NCBI GenBank assembly: GCA_964425275.1
Contig: CAYRLZ010000060.1
Coordinates: 1-58,347 of the forward strand
Length of the DNA stretch: 58,347 nucleotides
Reading direction: 5' to 3'
Source: CAYRLZ01 sp964425275
Lineage (GTDB): Bacteria; Hydrothermota; Tepidihabitantia; Tepidihabitantales; JBDRVQ01
Of the stretch, positions 43,163 to 50,685 are shown piece after piece. Position 1 is the first letter of the stretch. The number at the start of each line of letters is the position of its first letter. The notes beneath the pieces were generated by a model. The model had not been told where the DNA came from and searched no databases. It saw only the letters and a program-made list of their open reading frames with translations. Position numbers and translations under genes: made by a program.

Positions 43163-44097
43163 GGCGACATCGCTTTGGACAGATTATCTCTTTAATCCTT
43201 CTCAACTTATATATTTGGGGATTTTTTCAAAAGAATCTCATCTACACCGGGATTTTTAAGGGCTTTTTGCAACCAATCTTACACTGCTGGAGCACACCGA
43301 CGACACTTTTTTCCTGTCCGCTGGGTGCCTTTCAACACTTTATTACCCTTCATCTTCTACCACTTTATCCATTGGGTCTTATTATTTTAGTTGCCGCTTT
43401 TATTGGTCGAATGCCCTGCGGTTGGGTTTGTCCCTTTGGGCTCTTGCAGGATATTCTCTATAAAATTCGCCTTTTTCGGTGGCGACTGCCGACCTCGGTA
43501 AATCTCTTCGGTCTAATCTTGGGGATAATTGCCGGCTACTTTGCGGGTCGCTATAAATTTGATTTAGGAATTTTTGTTGGGTTGCCCTTAGCAGTCTTCT
43601 TAGGATTCATTCTGGGCAAACTTCCAATAAAATTCCCAACAAATTATCTGAAATATCTCTTCCTTTTGGTATTTGCTATCCTCCTTGCCTATTACACGAC
43701 CGAACCCTGGTTTTGCAAAATTTGTCCAGCCGGAACCTTAGAAGCGGGCATCCCTTTGGTTCTCTGGGACCCAGAAAACTATTTGAAGGCAATGGTTGGT
43801 TCTTTCTTCTATTTTAAGGTCTTTATTTTAGGATTTCTTCTAATCAATTTTTTAGCACTAAAAAGACCATTCTGTCGGGCGATGTGTCCGGTCGGGGCAA
43901 TCTATTCCCTTAGCAATCGGGTGAGCCTTTTCCATTTGGAAAAGAAAGAAATTGATTGTCGGGGATGTTCTCTTTGTGAGAAGGTATGTCCAATGGCTAT
44001 CCCGGTAAAGAAGATCCCGAAAGATTTGGATTGTATCCGTTGTTTAGAGTGTTATTATCGCTGTCCGAGAAAGTCAATCGTGATAAAGTGGGGATAG
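43159..44097 (+). CDS. NapH/RdxA-like membrane polyferredoxin
   Basis: 312 aa with about five transmembrane helices and 4Fe-4S sites. Membrane-embedded cysteine motifs are CGWVCPFGLLQD, CKICPAG and CRAMCPVGAIY. The C-terminal soluble ferredoxin part has CRGCSLCEKVCP and CIRCLECYYRCP. This NapH/CcoG-like architecture moves electrons between quinol or cytosolic donors and the outer face of the membrane. With the TlpA-like protein and CxxC mini-protein in the same operon, it may supply reductant to extracytoplasmic thiols; that is inference. Confidence 0.87.
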   Translation: MRRHRFGQIISLILLNLYIWGFFQKNLIYTGIFKGFLQPILHCWSTPTTLFSCPLGAFQHFITLHLLPLYPLGLIILVAAFIGRMPCGWVCPFGLLQDILYKIRLFRWRLPTSVNLFGLILGIIAGYFAGRYKFDLGIFVGLPLAVFLGFILGKLPIKFPTNYLKYLFLLVFAILLAYYTTEPWFCKICPAGTLEAGIPLVLWDPENYLKAMVGSFFYFKVFILGFLLINFLALKRPFCRAMCPVGAIYSLSNRVSLFHLEKKEIDCRGCSLCEKVCPMAIPVKKIPKDLDCIRCLECYYRCPRKSIVIKWG

Positions 44098-44113
44098 TTG
44101 GGTTTTAAGGAAT

Positions 44114-45013
44114 ATGTTGGGGTATGGTGGCCGCTCTTCTTTGGGGATAAAACCGAAGTGGTTAAAAACTCATTTACCCGGCGGTAAAGATTACTCTTTG
44201 GTTATAAGAACTTTAAGGGAATTAAATCTTCATACAGTCTGTGAAGAGTCCCGCTGTCCTAATCTTGGCAAGTGCTTTGGACGCCGGACGGCGACAATTA
44301 TGATTTTAGGAAAGGTTTGCACCCGGCACTGCCATTTCTGTTCGGTAAGACCAGGAAATCCCGAAAGGGTTGATGAAAAAGAACCAGAGAAGGTAGCCCA
44401 GGCCATAAAAAAATTGGGGCTAAAATATGTCGTCATCACTTCGGTTACGCGCGATGACTTAGAAGATGGTGGGGCCGGGCAATTTGCCGAAACGATAAAG
44501 GCAATCAAGAGGGTTGATGCCGAATGCCGGGTGGAGGTGCTAATTCCTGACTTTAAGGGCATTGAAGAGAGGATAGAAAAGGTCATCTCAGCTAATCCCG
44601 AGGTGATTGGACATAACATAGAAACGACAAGGGCATTGACGCCCGTCATCAGGGATAAACGGGCAAGTTATGACCTATCCCTTACCGTTTTGCGTTATAT
44701 CAACCAAAGGGCACCAGGAATAATTAAAAAGAGCGGATTGATGGTCGGTTTGGGTGAGACGGAAAGAGAAGTTATCTCAGCCTTAGAAGATTTAAGAGAA
44801 TGCGACGTAGATATTGTTACGATTGGTCAATACCTACCACCTACAAGATTTAATCCGCCGGTGAAGAAATTCTACAACGAGGCGGAGTTCAATTCCCTAA
44901 CCAAAATTGGAAAGGCGATTGGTTTTAAGGAAATTCTTGCCGGTCCTTTGGTCCGGAGTTCTTACCAAGCGGAAGAGATATTTAAGGCAATCATTAATTC
45001 TAAATCCCACTGA
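44114..45013 (+). CDS. lipA: Lipoyl synthase
   Basis: Radical-SAM enzyme inserting two sulfurs into octanoyl-protein. Product is 299 aa. The auxiliary cluster motif CEESRCPNLGKC and radical-SAM CTRHCHFC are intact. VTSVTRDDLEDGGA, HNIETTRAL, KSGLMVGLGET and GQYLPPT follow the family. AAGGA precedes the ATG. It ends the redox operon; no lipB or lipoate ligase is nearby. Confidence 0.95.
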   Translation: MLGYGGRSSLGIKPKWLKTHLPGGKDYSLVIRTLRELNLHTVCEESRCPNLGKCFGRRTATIMILGKVCTRHCHFCSVRPGNPERVDEKEPEKVAQAIKKLGLKYVVITSVTRDDLEDGGAGQFAETIKAIKRVDAECRVEVLIPDFKGIEERIEKVISANPEVIGHNIETTRALTPVIRDKRASYDLSLTVLRYINQRAPGIIKKSGLMVGLGETEREVISALEDLRECDVDIVTIGQYLPPTRFNPPVKKFYNEAEFNSLTKIGKAIGFKEILAGPLVRSSYQAEEIFKAIINSKSH

Positions 45014-45047
45014 CTATTTTCTTAGCGAATGTCTAGCGTCAAAGATA

Positions 45048-45076
45048 TTGACAAAACTCTGGTGTTCTTGTATTAT
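45048..45076 (+). promoter_or_regulatory. Promoter of the wbaP-porY-porX operon, apparently leaderless
   Basis: TTGACA (45048-45053), a 17-nt spacer, TATTAT (45071-45076), and 8 nt to the ATG at 45085. No ribosome site. Confidence 0.83.
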
Positions 45077-45084
45077 AACTTTTA

Positions 45085-46380
45085 ATGAGCAAAGAAGAAG
45101 AGGTTTTAGTTGGTGATTTAAGGGGTTTAATTCTGATACAGGGCGTTATCCTAAGCGTCCTTTTTTTTATTCCCGGAATTCTTCTTCACCTTTCTTTCCC
45201 TTATTTAATTAGTCTTTATTTAATATTCTTCCTTTTCAGTTATCTCTCGGGCGTCTTTGATACGCAATTTCCGCCGTTTTACGGTCTTAATCTAAGAACT
45301 CAGGTCTTATTCTTTTTGGCAATTGGAATCTCATTCTTGATTAAGAAGACCTTCACCTTAAATACCACTTTGCCTCTGCCTTTCTGGGTTATCTTTTGGT
45401 TTTATCTTGCGCTTTTTGAACCTGGGCTTTCTTTAATTTTTAGTCGGAAGAGAAAAATTCCGGTGCTTTTAGTTTGGGATAAGAAAACCAATCCAAAACC
45501 GAAGGTTTTGCCTGAATGTGATTTTTCCTCTCAGGAGATAATTATGGTTGAAGATTTGGCGAATTACTTAAATAAAGCTGCTGACCCCTTGGGTCGGATA
45601 AAAAAATTCCCGGCGGTAGTTATTTATAGTAAAAAAATTTCCGCTTCGCAAATTAGAGATTTGGCCAAGAGGTATCTTAGTGATTTTTACCTCTTGAAAT
45701 CTTTTAGCCTCACCAACTATTTCCTGGGGCAGAGGATGAGGCGAATAACTTCTCTTTCTCGGCTCAGTCTCTCTCTCCGTCTGAAACGGATTATTGATAT
45801 AATTCTCAGTCTTTTATTACTCACTCTCTTCTCACCCCTGCTTTTATTTTTTGCCCTCTGCATAAAATTAGATAGCCCGGGTTCGGTTTTCTATCGGCAT
45901 AAACGAATCGGACGGAATGGCCGGAGTTTCTATCTATTAAAGTTTCGCACGATGTTTCAGGATGCGGATAAGCGATTGGCGAGTGTCTTGGCCGCTAATC
46001 CCCGATTAAGAGAGGAGTTTCAACAGATTTACAAATTAAAAAATGACCCCCGGGTAACGGCCATCGGTCGCGTTTTCCGTCATTACAGTCTGGATGAAAT
46101 CCCGCAGCTAATTAATGTCCTCAAAGGCGAGATGAGTTTAGTTGGGCCGCGACCGATTGTTGAGGAGGAGATTGGCTATTATCAAAATGCCTCAATCTTA
46201 CCGTTTAAGTTTTTTCCCGGGGTAACTGGGCTCTGGCAGATTTCCGGAAGGACCGATACCACTTATGAAAAACGAGTAAGATTGGCGGAAAAATATTGTC
46301 AAGAGTGGAACCTTTGGCGTGATATTAAGATTCTCTTTAAGACGATTCCGGCGGTTCTTTCTAAAAAAGGCGCCTATTAA
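45085..46380 (+). CDS. Polyprenyl-phosphate sugar-1-phosphate transferase (WbaP/exopolysaccharide type)
   Basis: 431 aa. Residues 1-125 hold four or five transmembrane helices, then a degraded Rossmann-like domain. The bacterial sugar transferase domain (about 230-431) has KRIIDIILSLLLLTLFSPLL, FYRHKRIGRNGRSFYLLKFRTM, HYSLDEIPQLINVLKGEMSLVGPRP and PGVTGLWQISGR. It loads the first sugar phosphate onto undecaprenyl phosphate for a surface glycan. In Porphyromonas the comparable step builds A-LPS, the anchor for T9SS cargo, which makes its place in front of a PorY/PorX-like pair meaningful. Confidence 0.92.
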   Translation: MSKEEEVLVGDLRGLILIQGVILSVLFFIPGILLHLSFPYLISLYLIFFLFSYLSGVFDTQFPPFYGLNLRTQVLFFLAIGISFLIKKTFTLNTTLPLPFWVIFWFYLALFEPGLSLIFSRKRKIPVLLVWDKKTNPKPKVLPECDFSSQEIIMVEDLANYLNKAADPLGRIKKFPAVVIYSKKISASQIRDLAKRYLSDFYLLKSFSLTNYFLGQRMRRITSLSRLSLSLRLKRIIDIILSLLLLTLFSPLLLFFALCIKLDSPGSVFYRHKRIGRNGRSFYLLKFRTMFQDADKRLASVLAANPRLREEFQQIYKLKNDPRVTAIGRVFRHYSLDEIPQLINVLKGEMSLVGPRPIVEEEIGYYQNASILPFKFFPGVTGLWQISGRTDTTYEKRVRLAEKYCQEWNLWRDIKILFKTIPAVLSKKGAY

Positions 46381-46391
46381 ATATTTTAGCG

Positions 46392-47588
46392 ATGCGACGG
46401 ATAAAACTTGGTAAGCGATTTATCATTATCTACTTTGTGTTTGGTTCCTGTCTTTTGGCAATTTTCTGGTTTTTCTTCTCCGCCCAGCTGCTAAAAAGAT
46501 TAGCGGAGGAGACTGAGGTCCGCTCCCGAATTTTTGCCAAGTATATGTCCCGAATCACAGAGGCGATGGAGGCCAGTTCCACGGAATTGGATATAATCTT
46601 TGAAGAGGTGATTAAGAAGATTGACTTTCCCTTAATGCTCACCGATGACCAGGGCAATATTGTGAGTTACCGGAATTTGGGCAAAAATCTCTCGCTCAAG
46701 GATTTACAGAGGATAAAAGAACGATTGGGGCGAAGGCAAAAGCCAATCCCCCTTACCTTTGTTAGCGAAGAAGGCGAGCAGTTTTTGGGTGAGATATATT
46801 ATGGGCAATCAAAGACCGCCCAGTTTGTTTCACTTTTTCCTTATCTCCAGATTTTCTTTCTCGTCGTCTTTCTACTAATTGGCGGGTGGGCAATCGTCGT
46901 TTATAAAAGACGGGAAGAAGAGAAGTTGTGGACATTTTTAGCCAAGGAGACCGCGCACCAATTGGCGACCCCCCTCTCTTCTTTTTCCGGCTGGCTGGTA
47001 AATCTCCAGTCCACTAATCCGCAAATTGTCAAGGAGATGGAGGCGGATATTGAACGAATGAGCCGGGTATTAGAAAGATTCTCCCGCATCGGACAGACAC
47101 CTAAATTATCCCCCTGTTCAATCAAAGAGGTGATTGAAGAGACCTATCATTTTATCCAACGAAGAACACCCCAGAATATCAATATGGTTCTCAATATTAA
47201 GGAGGATGCCTCACTTCTCCTGGATGAAGTCTTATTATCCTGGAGTTTAGAGAATCTCTTAAAAAATAGTATTGATGCCATCGGCCAAAAACCCGGGGCG
47301 ATTATCTTAAACGCCCAAAAGGAGCCGGGCGGCCGATATTATAAAATTTCTATAACCGATACCGGTGAAGGAATATCCCACAAGAAAAAGAAGGAGATAT
47401 TTTCCCCAGGGATAACAACTAAGAAATATGGCTGGGGTGTTGGTTTGCCCCTGGCGAAAAGAATTGTTGAGGAATACCATAAAGGAAAATTGGTTTTGGT
47501 TGAATCAAAAAAGGGGAAGACAATTTTTTCTATCCTTTTACCCTTAGGAGGTATTGAACGGAAAAATTATGCGGGTCCTCTGGATTGA
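46392..47588 (+). CDS. Sensor histidine kinase, PorY-like
   Basis: 398 aa. Two transmembrane helices (about 10-31 and 152-170) flank a periplasmic sensor loop of about 120 aa. The phosphoacceptor is His189 in LAKETAHQLATPLSSFSGWL, closely resembling the PorY-type H-box. N-box NLLKNSIDAI, G1 DTGEGIS, F-box and the G2 GWGVGLPLAKRIVEEY are present. It starts 11 nt after the sugar transferase and overlaps the regulator gene by 20 nt, so kinase and regulator form one unit. Confidence 0.88.
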   Translation: MRRIKLGKRFIIIYFVFGSCLLAIFWFFFSAQLLKRLAEETEVRSRIFAKYMSRITEAMEASSTELDIIFEEVIKKIDFPLMLTDDQGNIVSYRNLGKNLSLKDLQRIKERLGRRQKPIPLTFVSEEGEQFLGEIYYGQSKTAQFVSLFPYLQIFFLVVFLLIGGWAIVVYKRREEEKLWTFLAKETAHQLATPLSSFSGWLVNLQSTNPQIVKEMEADIERMSRVLERFSRIGQTPKLSPCSIKEVIEETYHFIQRRTPQNINMVLNIKEDASLLLDEVLLSWSLENLLKNSIDAIGQKPGAIILNAQKEPGGRYYKISITDTGEGISHKKKKEIFSPGITTKKYGWGVGLPLAKRIVEEYHKGKLVLVESKKGKTIFSILLPLGGIERKNYAGPLD

Positions 47589-49080
47589 TGATGAGATTGA
47601 ATTACTGAACCCCTATATCTATCTCTTAAAGGAGAGGGGCTACGAGGTGGATACGGCGGCTAATGGTCCGGATGGCTTGCGGCTCGTTACGACCAAAGGC
47701 TATGATTTGATATTCGTTGACCAGATGATGCCCGGGGTAGAAGGCCTGGCGGTGGTGGAGGCAATTAAAGGCTTTGACCCTTCCGCGGTGATTGTGATGG
47801 TGACAAAATTGGGTGAAGAGGAACTGATGGAGGAGGCTTATTCTAAATTAGTGGACGATTTCATCGTCAAGCCTTTCTCTCCTCATCAGATAATCTCGGT
47901 GGTGAAGCGATTATTAGAGAAGAGAAAGATTATTACTGAAAAGTTGACCCGAGACTATCTTGCGTTCCTGCGGGAGGAGAGGAATTTTAATTCCTTTACC
48001 GAATGGCGTGATTATTACCTCCGATTGATCCGTTGGCGATTTCTCATTGAAAGATTTGGCGAAGAGAGTTTAAAAGAGACCCTAGGTGATATTCAGCGAC
48101 AGGCGAATGATGACTTTGCTTGCTTTGTGGAGGAGATTTATCCCTCCTGGTTGGAGGGAAAAGAAGAGCCACCGCTTTTATCCCATAAGGTCTTTGGTAA
48201 TCTTTTGGCACCTTATCTTCGAGAAAAACCGTTATACTTCTTTATCTTTGATTCAATGCGGCTTGACCAGTGGTATCTTTTAGTTCCCCTCCTAAAAGAA
48301 TACTTCAATATCCGACAATTTTACTATCTATCAATCTTACCTTCGGCGACGCCCTATTCCCGCAATGCCTTGCTCTCCGGACTTTTGCCCTTAGAAATTC
48401 ATACCCGATATCCTAATCTCTGGGTTTTTGATGAGATGGGACAGAACCGTTACGAGAAAGAACTCCTCGCCAAACTTTTGGCCCAAGAGAAAATTGGTGG
48501 CCCTTGGTTTTATTTGAAGGCGACGAAGAGTGAAGATATTGAAGAACAGAGGGGAATGCTCTTACGGAAGGATGTCCGATTTGCCTGTATCGTAGTAAAT
48601 TTTCTTGACTTTCTTCTCCATGCGGCCAGACCGGCTAAGCCGCTGGAGGATATTTTGGAAAACGAAAGTTCTTTCTTACAACTGACCCGAACCTGGTTTG
48701 CCAATTCACCCTTCTTTGAATTTATCAAGGAATTGGCGAATCAGGACTGCCGGGTGATAATTACTACTGACCATGGTTTCATCAAGGTCAAAAGACCAAC
48801 CATCATCTTTGGTGATATGGAAATATCATCCAATCTCCGATACAAACATGGCTCGGCTTTAAGGACAGAGGGGCGAAATGCCCTGCTCGTTTTTCCGGAG
48901 AGGCTTGGATTACCCAAGGCCAGCCCAGATGAGAAGATGGCGATTGCCAAATCCGATTTTTATTTCATCTACCCGACAAAACCGACTCAATACGAAAGGA
49001 CCTATAAATTTACCTACCAGCACGGTGGTATATCTCTGGAGGAGATGATTCTGCCTTTGGGGATCTTAGAGAAGCGGTGA
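47569..49080 (+). CDS. PorX-like response regulator with PglZ/alkaline-phosphatase output domain
   Basis: 503 aa from the ATG at 47569; an in-frame TTG at 47554 sits too close to AGGAGG. Receiver domain 1-120: WIDDE acidic pocket (Asp7, Asp8), phosphoacceptor Asp51 in FVDQMMPG, Lys101 in IVKPFSP. A helical linker follows to about 195. The PglZ-like phosphatase fold covers 220-500: FIFDSMRLDQW (Asp228, Asp233), nucleophile Thr261 in SATPYS, and TTDHGF (Asp401, His402). In P. gingivalis PorX controls T9SS genes and hydrolyses oligonucleotides. The same architecture outside Bacteroidetes suggests a homologous control circuit. Confidence 0.9.
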   Translation: MRVLWIDDEIELLNPYIYLLKERGYEVDTAANGPDGLRLVTTKGYDLIFVDQMMPGVEGLAVVEAIKGFDPSAVIVMVTKLGEEELMEEAYSKLVDDFIVKPFSPHQIISVVKRLLEKRKIITEKLTRDYLAFLREERNFNSFTEWRDYYLRLIRWRFLIERFGEESLKETLGDIQRQANDDFACFVEEIYPSWLEGKEEPPLLSHKVFGNLLAPYLREKPLYFFIFDSMRLDQWYLLVPLLKEYFNIRQFYYLSILPSATPYSRNALLSGLLPLEIHTRYPNLWVFDEMGQNRYEKELLAKLLAQEKIGGPWFYLKATKSEDIEEQRGMLLRKDVRFACIVVNFLDFLLHAARPAKPLEDILENESSFLQLTRTWFANSPFFEFIKELANQDCRVIITTDHGFIKVKRPTIIFGDMEISSNLRYKHGSALRTEGRNALLVFPERLGLPKASPDEKMAIAKSDFYFIYPTKPTQYERTYKFTYQHGGISLEEMILPLGILEKR

Positions 49081-50129
49081 TGCGTTTTATTGAATTGCCA
49101 TTGATGTCTTTGGAGATGAAGCCCGGGCTGGTTCGTTTTACCACACCGCTGATTATCGAACCGAAGGGTCTAAAATCCCTGGCGGAAGATTTCTTTAATC
49201 TATTTAAGGAGAAGATTTATCCCGAGGCAAAAAAACTTGGCGCGCCCAAGAAGGAGGCAAATGCCGATACCTTCCCTATCTATTTAACCAATCGGGAAAT
49301 TGCCTACCTAAATTTTGTCTATGATATCGACCACACCCGATTATCCTTTGAGACCCCTAAAAAAGAACTCACCGAGCCTTTATTCCGGCTTTTGCGGGAA
49401 CAGCGAATAATCAAACCGGACTTAGAGTATATTCGGGAGAAGGTCTTCGGTGGACTACGGGAGGTGGTGGCCGCTTTACTCTGGCAGGTCGGGGCGATAA
49501 AGGTTAGTCTCGGTGATATCAGACCATTCTTTAAGGTTGACGAGCGGAAAAACCAGAGCCCAATTTATATTGATGTGAAGTGCTTGCCTAACTTTCCTCT
49601 GGTCTTTGATTTTTTAATCAGCCAGTCGGCCTTAATCCTCCAACACTACGATTTTGACCTCATCTGTGGGATTGAAGCCGGCAGTATCGCCTTTGCCACT
49701 GCCCTGGCTCAGAAGTTTAACCGACCAAGTTTCTTTGCCCGTCGGGAGCGACGTTACCCTGAGGCATCACTCTTGGAAGGGATAAAAGACCACGAGATTT
49801 TTAAGAAAAAGGTTTTGCTCTTTGATGATACGATTGTTAAGGGCTGGACAAAGCGGCGCGTGGTTGAAGCCCTGCGGCAAAAGGGGGCAATCTGTGAATA
49901 TACCTTTGTCATCTTTGACCGTCTGCAAGGAGGGAAGGAAGACCTTTTGGCCTTAGACTGTCAGTTACTCTCTTTAACCGACCGTGATGCCCTCCTTTCC
50001 AAAAGGATTCCGAAGGCCATCACTTTACTTACAGAAATGGAATATAAGGAAATTCTGGAATACTTCGCTGACCCAAAGAAGTGGCATAATAAAAAAGGTT
50101 TCCCTTATTTTGAGTTGAAACCAAAGTAA
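49080..50129 (+). CDS. PRTase-like protein (orotate phosphoribosyltransferase-related) of unclear role
   Basis: 349 aa; the ATG at 49080 overlaps the PorX stop (TGATG). Residues 1-165 are unassigned helices. Residues about 170-310 show a type I phosphoribosyltransferase core: ICGIEAGSIAFATALAQ, SFFARRERR, and the PRPP loop LLFDDTIVKG, where the usual TTG/TSG threonines are IVKG. The C-terminal 40 residues (TLLTEMEYKEILEYFADPKKW) are extra. Position next to PorX and the altered PRPP loop suggest a repurposed nucleotide-binding protein rather than PyrE itself. Confidence 0.6.
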   Translation: MRFIELPLMSLEMKPGLVRFTTPLIIEPKGLKSLAEDFFNLFKEKIYPEAKKLGAPKKEANADTFPIYLTNREIAYLNFVYDIDHTRLSFETPKKELTEPLFRLLREQRIIKPDLEYIREKVFGGLREVVAALLWQVGAIKVSLGDIRPFFKVDERKNQSPIYIDVKCLPNFPLVFDFLISQSALILQHYDFDLICGIEAGSIAFATALAQKFNRPSFFARRERRYPEASLLEGIKDHEIFKKKVLLFDDTIVKGWTKRRVVEALRQKGAICEYTFVIFDRLQGGKEDLLALDCQLLSLTDRDALLSKRIPKAITLLTEMEYKEILEYFADPKKWHNKKGFPYFELKPK

Positions 50130-50165
50130 AAAATTAAACACTTATCTCTTTACTTCCTCCTAATC

Positions 50166-50405
50166 AATTAGGTAGAGAATTAGACTCGGAATTAGACTAT
50201 CAATTAGACCGAGAATTAGACAGAGGATTAGCCACAGGAGTACTTCTTCCATTAGTTAGAGAATTAGGATGGCGATTAGACACTTAATTAGCCTTTCGGT
50301 TAGAAAAAGAATTAGTTAGAGAATTAGCCGCTCAATTAGTATCTGGATTAGGCGGAGAATTACACCGAGAATTAAACCCGGAAGGCGACCCAGAGGGCAA
50401 CCCCC
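50166..50405 (+). repeat. 12-nt periodic degenerate repeat array, copy 4 (AATTAG core)
   Basis: Twenty units with starts 50166, 50178 ... 50394, most beginning AATTAG or GATTAG. The phase is unbroken even through the single non-matching unit near 50238. From GACACTT to TATCTTT it is exactly one unit (12 nt) shorter than copy 3. It lies between two convergent genes. Confidence 0.92.
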
Positions 50406-50502
50406 TATCTTTTTAAAAAATCCCATAAGTTCTGTTAAATCAAAGGCTTATACCAAAAAAGGGTATTTGGAAACCGGAAGTATATTTCTGGAAGTATACT
50501 TC
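50406..50502 (+). repeat. Downstream module of array copy 4
   Basis: TATCTTT at 50406, 25-nt box at 50426-50450 (TAAGTTCTG ... CTTA) 20 nt later, then two 14-nt tandem repeats (GGAAGTATA-TTTCT and GGAAGTATA-CTTCT). The second contains the perfect palindrome GAAGTATACTTC (50491-50502). From there to 50685 I see no gene. Confidence 0.75.
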
Positions 50503-50685
50503 TGGTTAATTTTGCAACAGGTGATAATTTACTGGCTATAAATTTGGCTCTTCATAACTTCCCGGGAGGAGACCTTTGAAAAAGGCCTGATGATAGCGAT
50601 AAAAGCAAGATGGACATATCGTTAATAGAGGGGTTAAGACTTTTTCACTGTTGACAAAATCTCTTTCCGGGTAATCTTGGGTGGG

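Noticed and set aside
40650..50405. Arrays as CRISPR
   Set aside because: Units of 12 nt with a 5-6 nt core are far too short, the repeats are not identical, and no cas gene is present.
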